64,000 bases of DNA from Allobosea robiniae (GTDB lineage: Bacteria; Pseudomonadota; Alphaproteobacteria; Rhizobiales; Beijerinckiaceae): positions 124,001 through 188,000 of the forward strand of contig NZ_FNBZ01000008.1 of assembly GCF_900102525.1 (NCBI RefSeq), given 5' to 3'. Below the pieces are notes generated by a model. The model did no database searches and was not told the DNA's origin. It was given only the letters and a program-made list of their open reading frames with translations. The position numbers and the translations under genes are program-made. This document shows positions 29,229 through 38,462 of this stretch, piece by piece. Position 1 is the stretch's first letter. Every line of letters begins with the position of its first letter.

Positions 29229-29278
29229 ATCCTTGGTCGCCTCGACCGCGCGCCGGGTTCAATCGGCGCGCTGAAAAA

Positions 29279-30808
29279 CTACATCGTCGCGCCGATCTGC
29301 CAGGGCACGAACTCGGCATCGCCATAACCCATCTCTTCCGACTTGGAGTGCTCGCCCGAAGCGACGCGCAGCAGGTAGTCGAAGATCTCGCGGCCCTTCT
29401 CCTCCAACGTCACGCCGTCGAGCACATCGCCGCAATTGATGTCCATGTCGTCGGTCTGCTTCAGATACATCGGCGTGTTGGTCGCGAGCTTGACCGAGGG
29501 CGTCGGCTTGCAGCCATAAGCCGAGCCGCGCCCCGTGGTGAAGGCGAGGATATTGGCGCCGCCCGCCACCTGGCCCGTCGCCGAGACCGGGTCGTAGCCG
29601 GGGGTGTCCATGTAGACGAAGCCCTTCGCCTTCACCGGCTCGGCATAGTGATAGACCGCCGAGAGCGTCTTGGTGCCACCCTTGGCCGCCGCGCCCAGCG
29701 ACTTCTCCAGGATCGTGGTGAGCCCGCCCGCCTTGTTCCCCGGCGAGGGGTTGTTGTTCATGCTCATCCGGGCGCGCGCGGTGTAATCCTCCCACCACTT
29801 GATGATGCCGACGAGCTTCTCGCCGACCTCGCGCGTCGCCGCGCGGCGCGTCAGCAGATGCTCGGCGCCGTAGATCTCGGGCGTCTCGGAGAGGATCGCC
29901 GTGCCGCCATGCTCGACAAGGATGTCGACGGCAGCGCCCAGCGCCGGATTGGCGGTGATCCCGGAATAGCCGTCCGAGCCGCCGCATTGCAGCGCCAGCA
30001 TCAGCTCGGAAGCCGGCACCGTCTCGCGCACCGCCTTGTTGGCGATCGGCAGCATCACCTTCAGCGCATCGATGCCGGCAGCGACCGCCTTCTTCGTGCC
30101 ACCGGTCTCCTGGATCGTCAGGGTGCGGAAGACGTCGCTTTCGGTGACGCCATAAGCCTCTTTCATGCGGCTGATCTGGAAGCCCTCGCAGCCGAGGCCG
30201 ACGACGAGCACCGCCGCCATGTTCGGGTTGCAGGCATAGCCCCAGGTCGTCCGCTTCAGCACCTCGAAGCTCTCGCCGTTGTAGTCGATGCCGCAGCCGG
30301 TGCCGTGGGTCAGCGCGATCACGCCGTCGACATTGGGATAATCTGCCAGCAGCCCGGAGCGCTTCACCTCCTCGGCCATGAAGCGCGCGGCCGAGGCCGA
30401 GCAGTTCACCGAGGTCAGGATGCCCACATAGTTGCGCGTGCCGGCCTTGCCATTGGCGCGGCGGAAGCCCTCGAAGGTCGCCTGCTGCTCGACCGGCAGG
30501 ACGAATTCGGGTTTTGCCTCCGCAGCGAAGGCATAGTCGCGATCGAAGGCGTGGAAGCCGGTATTGTGCTCGTGCACCCAATCGCCCGGCACGATATCGG
30601 CCGTCGCGAAGCCGATGATCTGGCCGAACTTGCGGATCGGCTGGTCCTTGGCGATCGGCACGATCGCCATCTTGTGCCCGCGCGGGATGCGCTTCAGCGC
30701 CTCGACCCCGGCCGCGGTCACGCCGAGATCGACGGGATCGACCGCGACGACGACGTTGTCGGCAGCGTTGAGCTTGAGCGTGCGGGGCGGCGCGGATTTG
30801 TCGAGCAT
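29279..30808 (-). CDS. UxaA/GarD-family sugar-acid dehydratase
   Basis: A 509-residue enzyme of the altronate and galactarate dehydratase family, which removes water from a sugar acid in hexuronate or hexarate breakdown. An N-terminal SAF domain (roughly residues 10-100) is followed by the catalytic UxaA region with HGTGCGIDYNGE, CNPNMAAVLVVGLGCEG, and LQCGGSDGYSGITANPALG. Conserved cysteines and histidines there suit an iron-dependent dehydratase. Length lies between typical UxaA and GarD proteins and no other uronate gene is adjacent, so the substrate is unresolved. Confidence 0.85.
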   Translation of the reverse strand: MLDKSAPPRTLKLNAADNVVVAVDPVDLGVTAAGVEALKRIPRGHKMAIVPIAKDQPIRKFGQIIGFATADIVPGDWVHEHNTGFHAFDRDYAFAAEAKPEFVLPVEQQATFEGFRRANGKAGTRNYVGILTSVNCSASAARFMAEEVKRSGLLADYPNVDGVIALTHGTGCGIDYNGESFEVLKRTTWGYACNPNMAAVLVVGLGCEGFQISRMKEAYGVTESDVFRTLTIQETGGTKKAVAAGIDALKVMLPIANKAVRETVPASELMLALQCGGSDGYSGITANPALGAAVDILVEHGGTAILSETPEIYGAEHLLTRRAATREVGEKLVGIIKWWEDYTARARMSMNNNPSPGNKAGGLTTILEKSLGAAAKGGTKTLSAVYHYAEPVKAKGFVYMDTPGYDPVSATGQVAGGANILAFTTGRGSAYGCKPTPSVKLATNTPMYLKQTDDMDINCGDVLDGVTLEEKGREIFDYLLRVASGEHSKSEEMGYGDAEFVPWQIGATM

Positions 30809-31020
30809 GGCGGAAACCGGAACCTCTCGGCGCCGCGACGGCGGCGCACGCCTCTAGAGATGCCCCCAACCGCCGGTGTTTTCAATCGGTTCAAATCAGG
30901 AAACGGCCATGCGCCGCCGTGTACGGGGCGAAAAGCCGCCGGCCTGGGCACAGCCTGATTTCGACCCTCGCGTGGCCATGCTGGAATTCACGCTCTGCAG
31001 AGCGCTTCAGCTTGAGATGC

Positions 31021-34000
31021 CTACCAGGTGACGCGCAGGCCAAGGTTGCCCTGGATGCTGTGACCCTTGTCATCGCCAAGCGCAGTCGTATAGCCGCCCG
31101 CGGCATAGAGACTGACGTTGGAGGTTACTTTGGCGACGATCCCGCCGCCGACCTCAAGGGACGAGCCCCGGAATCGGGTCGGGATCACATCGACCGCGTC
31201 GAACGTGACTTTGTCGGCGCGGCTGAAATTGTGCCAGAGATTGGCGGTGAGATAGGGTTGGATCTGTGAGGAGCCGATCAGGAAGCTCGTCTGCAGGCGG
31301 GCGCCGATACGGCCGGTGAAGCTGTCGCCATCATCGAAGGAGACTGCGGAAAACCGGTCCCGGGTTCGGTCCAGCGAGAGGTGTTGCCAGATCAGTTGCG
31401 CCTGTGGCTCCAGCACGAAGCCTGCGCCGAGAGCCAGCGGATAGCCGCCTTCCACCGAGGCGGTGACGGCCGAGCCGCCGATATCGGCGCGCACCCCACG
31501 GTCCGAGCCGCCGCTGCCATCGAGCCAGCTATGCATCACGACCGTGTCCAGATACCAGCCTGACGGGCCGACATGCGTCCAGTAGGCGCCCAGGCTGTTC
31601 GAATCGAGATCGAGCTTGCCAACCTTGCTGCGGAGCTGGCCGAGTGCGAAGCCCCGAATATCGCCCTCGGCGCGGGCAAATCCGTAAAACAGACCGAAGC
31701 TGTCGCGGTGCCCGCTCGCCCGATCGATGGCAAGGAGATCGAGGCCGGTCTGGAGACCCCAGATACGGCCGTTGAACTCGGGGTCGACGGTGCCGGACCA
31801 GCGCTGATCCATGCGCTCGCCGAAGACGCGTCCCCAACCCGCCGAGAAGCTCCCCTGACCGCTAAGCAGGCTCTGCTCGCCCCTCCGCTGATGGAACGTC
31901 CCGAGCGTCGCCAGGCCGAGACGGCGTGCCGTGGCCGGAATGGCCGCATAGACAGGCACCTCCGGCCGGTAGAGCGGGACCGGTGCCGAACCGGCGGGCG
32001 GCGCCGGCGGCAACGAAGGGCTCCCCGGAGCGGCGACCGGCGGCGTCACATCCGGAGCCACCGGCTCGATCTGGTTGCGCAGATACCAGTTTTGTGTCGA
32101 GCCCGCCGTCGCGCCGCCGTGGAACAGGACGTACTCATAAGCGCCGGCCGCGACCGGCCCCGCCAGCGCGAAGGCCCCTGCATTCGTCGTTGCGCCGTTG
32201 ATGGCGTCGACCACGAGGATGCCGTTGCCTGTCGTAGTGGCTCCGGGCCCGCCGACATTGGTGATCGCAAGCCGTGACGTGCCGCTCGCGGTACCGCCAT
32301 CGATCACGAGCCGATCCGAGGGCGATCCATCCGTGCCCAGGAAGGTGTTCAGCGCGACGGTGCCGCTCTGGCCGATATAGTTCGAGACCGTCAGCATATT
32401 GCCGATCCCGCTGCCGCCGACCTGTGCCAGGCCGGCATTGGTGAGCGTGCCGCCGATGGTGAAATTGCCCTTGGCGCTCCCGGCGAAAGCCGCCACGGCG
32501 TCGGCCACCGCGATCCGGCCGTTGTTGCTGACCGATCCCGCCACGCTGCCATAGCCGCCGAGCGTCGCGCCGGATGCGACGGAGACGGCCCCGCCGCCGG
32601 AGAGTGCAGCCCCCGGACTGGCTGCGTTGCCGATGGCCAGGGTTCCGGCGGAGACGGTCGTTGTGCCGGAATAGGGATTGTTTGCCGTCAGCGCCATCGT
32701 GCCCGAGCCGGTCTGGGCGAGCGCGCCCGTGCCCGAGACCGTGCCCGCGAACGTGAGGATGTCGGAACGGTTGAAAGCAAGCCTGCCACTATTGCTGACA
32801 TTGCCGAGAATGCTGCCGCTGGTCCCTCCCGCACCGAGCTGAAGCGTGCCCTGGGTGATGGTGGTGCCGCCGGAATAGCTGTTGGACCCGGTCAGGATCG
32901 TCGTGCCCGCCCCGGTCTTCTCGACCGCGCCGGTGCCGCTGATCGTCCCGGCATAGGTTGCGACATCCGGCTGCGTGAAGCGAACGAGGCCGTTATTCGT
33001 CACCGCCGGGGTGATTCCCTGCGCCGGGCCTTCGAGCGTGCCGGCGGGATCGACGATCATCCGGCCGGCATAGGCGGTGTTGTTGCCGATGAGGCGCAGC
33101 GTGCCCTGCTGCACTGTCGCCACCTGGATATCGGTCAGCGAGCCATCGAGGGTCCACGTTCCCGGCTCGATCTTGTTCAGAATCTCGAAGCCGGTGATCG
33201 AGCTCGCGCTGACGGAGGCGGGGCCGTTCCCGGCAAGTACCAGCAGGTCGGTGCCGTCGCCGCCTGTAATGCGCTGCGTCGGAGAAATCGTGCCGGCGCC
33301 CAGGTTTCGCAGTGTCACCGTGTCATTGTCGGTGCCCATATCGATCAGGCCGCCGATCGTGCCGCCGCCCTGCCACAGAAAGGTATCCGCGCCGGTGCTC
33401 ATCCGGATCTCGCCGCCGATCGCACCGCCGGTCACCGTGACGCTGTCGGTACCGCCGCTGACACTGATATTGCCGCCGATCGAGCCGCCCGAGATCGTGA
33501 TCGTGTCATTGCCGAAGCCGGTCACCAGATTGCCGTTGATCCGGCCGCCGGACATGTCGAAGACGTTGTTGTCGAGCTTCATGTCGACGCGGCCGATGGT
33601 GCCGCCGGTCATGATGGCGACGTCGCCGTCCTCGAAGGCGCCGACGATCGTGCCGCCGGACATGAAGAAGGTGTCGCGCTGGTCGCCCTGGGCGAGCGAG
33701 CCGATGCTGCCCCCGGTCATGATGAAGCTGTCGATGCCGCTCCCCTGGCTGACCGCGCCGCCGACCGTGCCGGCGTTGATCTCGAAACGGTCGGCGCCAG
33801 GGCCGGTCGTGACGCCGCCGGTGATTGTCGCGGTGCTGCCCGCCGGGAATGTGATCAGGCTGGTGCCGATCGTGTTGAGATAGCTCGCGATACTGCCGCC
33901 GGCGATGACGACCGTCTTGGTTCCCGCTCCCCCCGTGATGCCGGCGCTGTAGGTGCCGCCGTTGACGGTGAGAAGGTCGTCGCCGGCCTGGAGGTCGACC

Positions 34001-34188
34001 GGGGCGAGCGTCGGATCGGGCGGGCCCGCATCGCAGACGACGGCATCGTTGCCTGCGGATGTTGCGCCGCATCCTGCTGCGGCCGTGCCCGACAGCATTG
34101 CCGTGGCGAGCAACGAGGTGGTTGACAGCCAGGCAAAAGAGCGTGCGCGGTTGAGATTGGGCAATTCCCTGTCCCCTTCGCGTCGCAT
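31021..34188 (-). CDS. Autotransporter with glycine-rich beta-repeat passenger
   Basis: A type Va secretion protein of about 1,055 residues. A signal region (SFAWLSTTSLLATAMLSGTAAA) precedes a passenger with two kinds of beta repeats. The first (roughly residues 70-330) is a series of about 22-residue GG-x-IGG units; the second (roughly 430-560) has autotransporter-type repeats such as YSGGTTITQGTLQLG. A Pro-rich linker leads to a C-terminal beta-barrel of about 270 residues ending in the aromatic LRVTW expected for outer-membrane insertion. The start is uncertain: a GTG at 34230, the ATG at 34188, or a TTG at about 34164 that has AAGGGG upstream and gives the most normal signal peptide. Function (adhesion or surface structure) is inferred. 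Confidence 0.85.
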   Translation of the reverse strand: MRREGDRELPNLNRARSFAWLSTTSLLATAMLSGTAAAGCGATSAGNDAVVCDAGPPDPTLAPVDLQAGDDLLTVNGGTYSAGITGGAGTKTVVIAGGSIASYLNTIGTSLITFPAGSTATITGGVTTGPGADRFEINAGTVGGAVSQGSGIDSFIMTGGSIGSLAQGDQRDTFFMSGGTIVGAFEDGDVAIMTGGTIGRVDMKLDNNVFDMSGGRINGNLVTGFGNDTITISGGSIGGNISVSGGTDSVTVTGGAIGGEIRMSTGADTFLWQGGGTIGGLIDMGTDNDTVTLRNLGAGTISPTQRITGGDGTDLLVLAGNGPASVSASSITGFEILNKIEPGTWTLDGSLTDIQVATVQQGTLRLIGNNTAYAGRMIVDPAGTLEGPAQGITPAVTNNGLVRFTQPDVATYAGTISGTGAVEKTGAGTTILTGSNSYSGGTTITQGTLQLGAGGTSGSILGNVSNSGRLAFNRSDILTFAGTVSGTGALAQTGSGTMALTANNPYSGTTTVSAGTLAIGNAASPGAALSGGGAVSVASGATLGGYGSVAGSVSNNGRIAVADAVAAFAGSAKGNFTIGGTLTNAGLAQVGGSGIGNMLTVSNYIGQSGTVALNTFLGTDGSPSDRLVIDGGTASGTSRLAITNVGGPGATTTGNGILVVDAINGATTNAGAFALAGPVAAGAYEYVLFHGGATAGSTQNWYLRNQIEPVAPDVTPPVAAPGSPSLPPAPPAGSAPVPLYRPEVPVYAAIPATARRLGLATLGTFHQRRGEQSLLSGQGSFSAGWGRVFGERMDQRWSGTVDPEFNGRIWGLQTGLDLLAIDRASGHRDSFGLFYGFARAEGDIRGFALGQLRSKVGKLDLDSNSLGAYWTHVGPSGWYLDTVVMHSWLDGSGGSDRGVRADIGGSAVTASVEGGYPLALGAGFVLEPQAQLIWQHLSLDRTRDRFSAVSFDDGDSFTGRIGARLQTSFLIGSSQIQPYLTANLWHNFSRADKVTFDAVDVIPTRFRGSSLEVGGGIVAKVTSNVSLYAAGGYTTALGDDKGHSIQGNLGLRVTW

Positions 34189-34230
34189 GCCGGATAACCG
34201 ATCACCGCGTTCGGTATCCGCACGACTCAC

Positions 34231-34768
34231 CGATTGTTATCAGCCAATATTGGGAGGGTCTTTTTCTCCAGTCCAGCGCCGAATTTTGCGCATACTTAAG
34301 CCCGGATGCAAAAATTCAAATCAAAACCACTGGAATAAGCCGCCCCAACTTGACCAATGGTAATATACCGTTGCTCACCGGAGAGCCGGAACAAACTATT
34401 GCTTAGCGACGCCATGGCTAAGCGCGCACGAACCTCGACTCGGATCACGATGTTGGCTCGGCCGGATATGCATGCTGTCTCGCGACGTTCGTCGGATGTC
34501 GTCTTCCGGGCCGTGCGGGCAAGCGGCTGCTTTCGTCGCTCGGATGCCGAGGCCGGCGATCGGATTGGATGAGGCCCAGCGAGACGCGATCGCCCTGCCA
34601 AGCCGCGTGGACGCTATCGGCTCCGGCGCAGCGCCAGTCCTGCGCAGCGAAGACTCGCGCTTGCCAGCCGTCTCGTCTGACGGCAATCTCGGGTTGGTTA
34701 AGACATTCGACAGGTGTATGCGGGAGCATCGCCTCGTGCGGCAGTCAGGACATGGGAAGTCCAAGATC
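34231..34768. other. Intergenic region between autotransporter and L,D-transpeptidase-like gene
   Basis: About 540 bases with no gene I can support. The first 170 bases are AT-rich and suit divergent promoters. Open frames here have no ribosome-binding site and no recognisable protein. A 7-bp inverted repeat (GCTTAGC/GCTAAGC) lies near 34398-34420. Confidence 0.5.
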
Positions 34769-35467
34769 ATGATCATCGATGGTAGGAATGCCGGTGTCGG
34801 CGAGGCGGCTTCGTTCGGGCGCCGGTCGGGGCTTGTCGACCGCCGCTCGTTTCTGGTCGGTTCGGCCGTCAGCCTCGGCGCGCTGGGGCTCGGCGGCTGC
34901 GCCGGCGACGGCATGAGCCTCGCCGAAGCGCAGCAGATGTACGGACCCGTACCCGACAAGAAATTCGCGATCCCGGCCGCGGACGTCACCAAGGTCGATC
35001 GGAAATACTGGCGCCGCACCGTCCGCTACGAGAGCAAGGAAGAGCCCGGCACCATCATCGTCGATCCGGCCAATTACTACGTCTATCGCATCGAGGGCGA
35101 CGGAAACGCCACCCGCTACGGCGCCAATGTCGGCCGCGACGGCTTCCGCTGGAACGGCGACGCCTATGTCGGGCGCAAATCCGAATGGGCGACCTGGACG
35201 CCCCCGCCGGAAATGATCAAGCGCCAGCCCGAGGCCGCCAAATACGCCCGCGGCATGCCGGGAGGTCTCGACAACCCGCTCGGAGCCCGTACGCTGCATC
35301 TCTATCAGAACGGCAAATACACGCTCTACACGATCTATGCCTCGAGCGACGAGGAATCGATCGGCTCCGGCATCACCAGCGGCTGCGTCGGCCTGCTGAG
35401 CCAGGACATGATCGATCTCTACGATCAGACGCCGGTGAAGACGAAGGTCGTCGTCCTTCCGGCCTGA
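34769..35467 (+). CDS. L,D-transpeptidase-like (YkuD) lipoprotein with altered active-site motif
   Basis: A 232-residue envelope protein. The N terminus has a twin-arginine motif DRRSFLVG followed by a lipobox LGGC, so it is probably exported by Tat and lipidated. The C-terminal domain is of the ErfK/YbiS/YkuD family, which forms 3-3 peptidoglycan crosslinks or attaches proteins to the wall. The catalytic cysteine is present in TSGCVGLLSQDMIDLY (Cys about residue 206). However, the usual IHG histidine is replaced (IYASSDEE) and the arginine after the cysteine (GC[IV]R) is glycine. Activity is therefore doubtful. The ATG at 34769 follows GGGAAG. Confidence 0.8.
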   Translation: MIIDGRNAGVGEAASFGRRSGLVDRRSFLVGSAVSLGALGLGGCAGDGMSLAEAQQMYGPVPDKKFAIPAADVTKVDRKYWRRTVRYESKEEPGTIIVDPANYYVYRIEGDGNATRYGANVGRDGFRWNGDAYVGRKSEWATWTPPPEMIKRQPEAAKYARGMPGGLDNPLGARTLHLYQNGKYTLYTIYASSDEESIGSGITSGCVGLLSQDMIDLYDQTPVKTKVVVLPA

Positions 35468-35500
35468 GGCCGGAGACCTCTGGCACATCCTGCCGCATTG

Positions 35501-35531
35501 AAAACCCCGGCCCTCGGCCGGGGTTTTTCAT
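35501..35531 (+). terminator. Terminator after L,D-transpeptidase-like gene
   Basis: A perfect 12-bp stem (35501-35512 with 35516-35527), CTC loop, ending in a five-T tract. Confidence 0.9.
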
Positions 35532-35560
35532 GAGCGGCGGGATCGTCTATCCCTGTCGGC

Positions 35561-36085
35561 ATGACCGAACTCGTCATTCGTCCAGCGGAGCAGGCCGACC
35601 TGCCCGCGCTTCTGGATCTCTATCGCCACCTCGTTCCGGACGACGCGCGCTGCCCGGATGACGAGGCGGCGGATATTCTGGGCCGGCTACGGAATTTTGA
35701 GGGCAGTGCCGTCCTGATCGGCCTCCTCGGCACCGATCTGGTCGCAAGCTGCACCGTAATCGTCATCCCGAACCTGACCCGGGGCGGCACGCCCTATGCG
35801 CTGATCGAGAATGTCGTTACCGACGCCGGCCATCGCAACCGCGGGCTGGGAAAGGCAATCCTGAAGGCTGCTCTCGATCGTGCCTGGGCTGCCGGATGCT
35901 ACAAGGTGATGCTGATGACGGGCTCGAAGAAGCCGGCCACGCTGGCCTTCTACGAGTCCGCCGGCTTCGAGCAATCCAAGACAGGCTTTCAGGCCAGACG
36001 GCTTCCCGTGCGCGCCGAACAGGAAGCAATACCGCCAACGAAAAACCCCGGCCTTGCGGGCCGGGGCTCTCAAAAACGCAACTGA
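35561..36085 (+). CDS. GNAT-family N-acetyltransferase
   Basis: A 174-residue acetyltransferase. The acetyl-CoA-binding motif A is visible as NVVTDAGHRNRGLGKAIL (around residues 88-105), and the C-terminal LAFYESAGF is the usual motif B region. The substrate is unknown. The last 16 codons or so run through a hairpin that serves as the terminator of the convergent phasin gene, so the C-terminal tail (about KNPGLAGRGSQKRN) is probably not part of the folded domain. It follows the terminator of the upstream gene by 30 bases. Confidence 0.85.
   Translation: MTELVIRPAEQADLPALLDLYRHLVPDDARCPDDEAADILGRLRNFEGSAVLIGLLGTDLVASCTVIVIPNLTRGGTPYALIENVVTDAGHRNRGLGKAILKAALDRAWAAGCYKVMLMTGSKKPATLAFYESAGFEQSKTGFQARRLPVRAEQEAIPPTKNPGLAGRGSQKRN
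36041..36066 (-). terminator. Phasin terminator lying inside the GNAT gene's 3' end
   Basis: CCCCGGCC (36046-36053) pairs with GGCCGGGG (36059-36066); on the minus strand it is followed by TTTTT. It lies 60 bases past the phasin stop and within the coding sequence of the convergent acetyltransferase. Confidence 0.85.
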
Positions 36086-36125
36086 ACTCACGCAGCTCTG
36101 GCAGCCTTCCGGCCGCCGGCTGAAA

Positions 36126-36473
36126 TCACGCCTTCGAAGCGGCCGGGACGGCCTTCGAGACGATGCCTTCGAACGGCTTGTAGGCGTCCTTGGCGAGAGC
36201 GGTGTAGAGCTCGCCCATCTTGGTGAGCTGGGCAACGGCGCCCTCGAACGAGGTCTTGACGAAATCGGCCTGGATCTCGAGGGCCTTGTCGAAGGTCTTC
36301 ACGCCAGCGAGCTTCTCGAGCGTGGCGGTGCCGGCCTCGAAGGACTTCTTGGCATAGTCGGTGGTCTCGACGGCGATCGTCTGGACGCCCTTCGAGGTGG
36401 CGCCGAAAGCCTTCAGGGCGGCGTCGACGTTGTCCTTGGAAGCCTTCTGGATGGTCTCGAACTGCTGGATCAT
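36126..36473 (-). CDS. Phasin family protein
   Basis: A 115-residue all-helical protein that coats polyhydroxyalkanoate granules or related inclusions. It shows the phasin_2 pattern, beginning MIQQFETIQKASKDNVDAAL, with amphipathic helices rich in Ala, Lys and Thr. The ATG at 36473 has GAGGAG seven bases upstream. Phasin genes in this order are usually controlled by the repressor PhaR; an inverted TGCA-type repeat in the upstream region fits this. A terminator follows. Confidence 0.88.
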   Translation of the reverse strand: MIQQFETIQKASKDNVDAALKAFGATSKGVQTIAVETTDYAKKSFEAGTATLEKLAGVKTFDKALEIQADFVKTSFEGAVAQLTKMGELYTALAKDAYKPFEGIVSKAVPAASKA

Positions 36474-36586
36474 GGGTCGTCTCCTCGGCACTCTGCGGTG
36501 CCGCCTCAGGTGATAGGCCGGATCGGCCCGATATGTCGCCCCAAGGTCGTGTGACCGTGATCACCACCGGGGACTGACCGCATATT

Positions 36587-36627
36587 GTGCATTGCAGCAT
36601 GAATGTCAAGAGAACGCTGCAATGCAC
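36587..36627. promoter_or_regulatory. Inverted repeat upstream of phasin, candidate PhaR operator
   Basis: GTGCATTGCAGC (36587-36598) and GCTGCAATGCAC (36616-36627) form a perfect 12-base inverted repeat with a 17-base spacer. It lies 114 bases upstream of the phasin start. CTGC/GCAG and TGCA elements are typical of PhaR sites in other alphaproteobacteria; the assignment here is inference. Confidence 0.55.
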
Positions 36628-36769
36628 CAAACGCAGATCGTTCCGTTAGCAACCGTTCAAGTTTTAACGGCTCCGTAACCGCATCCGCCTAACCTCTCCA
36701 ACTGTGTCCCCTGCGCCACGATGAGCCAGGCGCGGGATCGGCCCATGGTTGCGAGTTCGAGGCGGGTTC

Positions 36770-38404
36770 ATGTTGTCTGGTTGCGTTGGGTTGCGGCGGT
36801 CGCGTCTGCGAACCGTTGCGGGTCTGGTCGGTGTCGCCGCCATTGCGGCCACGATCGTGTCCTCTCCTGCGGAGGCGCGCAAGCGCCGTCACGCAGGCGG
36901 CGGCTATACCCCTCCTTATGCCGCGATGGTGGTCGACGCGAAGACCGGCCGCACGCTGCATGCGGTCAACGAGGATGCCGCCCGCATTCCGGCCTCGCTG
37001 ACCAAGGTCATGACGCTCTACATGCTGTTCGAGCAGATGGAGCGCGGCCGCTTCACCATGGATTCCGAGCTCAAGGTCTCGTCCTATGCGGCCTCGCAGC
37101 CGCCGACCAAGCTCGGCCTGCGCGCCGGCTCGACCATCGCGGTCGAGGACGCGATCAAGAGCATGATCACGCTTTCCGCCAACGATTCCTCGGTCGTCGT
37201 CGCAGAGAACATCGCCGGTTCCGAAGAGGCTTTCGCCGACCAGATGACGCGCAAGGCCCGCTCGCTCGGCATGGGCTCCACCCGCTTCTACAACCCGCAC
37301 GGCCTGCCCCATTCCCCGCCGAACATCACGACGGCGCGCGACCTCACGATCCTCGCCCGCGCCATCCAGGAACGCTTCCCGAAATACTACCCGCTCTTCT
37401 CGATGCGGGCGTTCCAGTACGGCAGCCGCACCATCCGCGGCCATAACCGTCTGCTCGGCAAGGTCGAGGGCGTCGACGGCATCAAGACCGGCTACACCCG
37501 CGCCTCCGGCTTCAACCTGATGACTTCGGCCAGGTCGGAAGGCCGGCACGTCGTCTCGGTCGTGCTCGGCGGTCGGTCCGGCGCCTCGCGCGACAAGATC
37601 ATGACCGATCTCGTGCTTGCCAGCCTGCCCCGCGCCTCGACCAGCGGCCGCGCCTCGGTGATGGTCGCCGAGGCTCCGGCGCCGGAAGAGCGGCCGCGCT
37701 CGCTTCCCATCCAGCAGGCCGCCGCCGAGCCGGCGCCGATCCCGGTGCCGCGCCCGCGCCAGCAGGCTGAAGAGCCGCAGGCCCTCCCGGCCGCCGCCCG
37801 CGCCTATGCCCCGATGCCGACCACCACGCCGATCGCGCCGCCGCGCCCGATCGCGGTCGCCGGTGGCAGGCCGCTGCAGATCTCCGGCATGCGCCCCGTC
37901 GCTGCCACGACGACGCCGTCCGCCATGCGCTGGTCGATCGGTGCCCAGCCGGCCGACGCGAAGGTCCTGCGCCCGCCGGCGAATGTCGACGTCACCTCCT
38001 CGATCGCCAAGGTGCCCGAGCCGGTCGCCGAGCCGGTCAAGATCGCCGAAGCCAAGGCCGAGGCCCCGGTTGCCCGCAAGGCTGAAGCGGCCCCCGCCAG
38101 GATGCAGGCTCCGGAGCCGGCACCGGTCCTGTCGCACCAGGCCGCCGTCATCGCCTCCGGTAAATGGGTGATCCAGCTCGGCGCCACCGATGACGAGGGC
38201 AAGGCCAAGGAAATCCTGGCTCGTGCCAAGGCAAAGGCCTCGGCCTCGCTCGCCAGCGCCTCGCCCTTCACCGAGAAGGTCGAGAAGGGCGGCTCCACCC
38301 TGTTCCGGGCACGTTTCGCCGGCTTCGACGACTCGAAGGATGCGCAGAACGCCTGCAACAAGCTGAAGCGCGGCGGCTTCTCCTGCTTCGCCACGCGCAG
38401 CTGA
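36770..38404 (+). CDS. D-alanyl-D-alanine carboxypeptidase with C-terminal SPOR domain
   Basis: A periplasmic penicillin-binding protein of the S11 (DacA/DacF) family that trims the terminal D-Ala of peptidoglycan stems. The 544-residue protein has a signal peptide ending near SSPAEA. It has all three active-site motifs: SLTK (around residue 76), SAN (around 136) and KTG (around 240). A long Pro/Ala-rich linker then leads to a SPOR domain (KWVIQLGATDDEGKAKEIL onward) that would target it to septal glycan. The ATG at 36770 follows GAGG; the frame's earlier TTG at 36749 has no better site. This fusion is common in Rhizobiales. Confidence 0.92.
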   Translation: MLSGCVGLRRSRLRTVAGLVGVAAIAATIVSSPAEARKRRHAGGGYTPPYAAMVVDAKTGRTLHAVNEDAARIPASLTKVMTLYMLFEQMERGRFTMDSELKVSSYAASQPPTKLGLRAGSTIAVEDAIKSMITLSANDSSVVVAENIAGSEEAFADQMTRKARSLGMGSTRFYNPHGLPHSPPNITTARDLTILARAIQERFPKYYPLFSMRAFQYGSRTIRGHNRLLGKVEGVDGIKTGYTRASGFNLMTSARSEGRHVVSVVLGGRSGASRDKIMTDLVLASLPRASTSGRASVMVAEAPAPEERPRSLPIQQAAAEPAPIPVPRPRQQAEEPQALPAAARAYAPMPTTTPIAPPRPIAVAGGRPLQISGMRPVAATTTPSAMRWSIGAQPADAKVLRPPANVDVTSSIAKVPEPVAEPVKIAEAKAEAPVARKAEAAPARMQAPEPAPVLSHQAAVIASGKWVIQLGATDDEGKAKEILARAKAKASASLASASPFTEKVEKGGSTLFRARFAGFDDSKDAQNACNKLKRGGFSCFATRS

Positions 38405-38462
38405 ACGAGGACCAGGGAAAGGAGTTCACGAGATGTCGCAGACCCACTCCCAGAGCCCGTCC

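Noticed and set aside
28739..30958. 739-codon plus-strand open frame opposite the dehydratase gene
   Set aside because: Antisense shadow: it spans the repeat, a membrane protein gene and the dehydratase, and has no domain signature.
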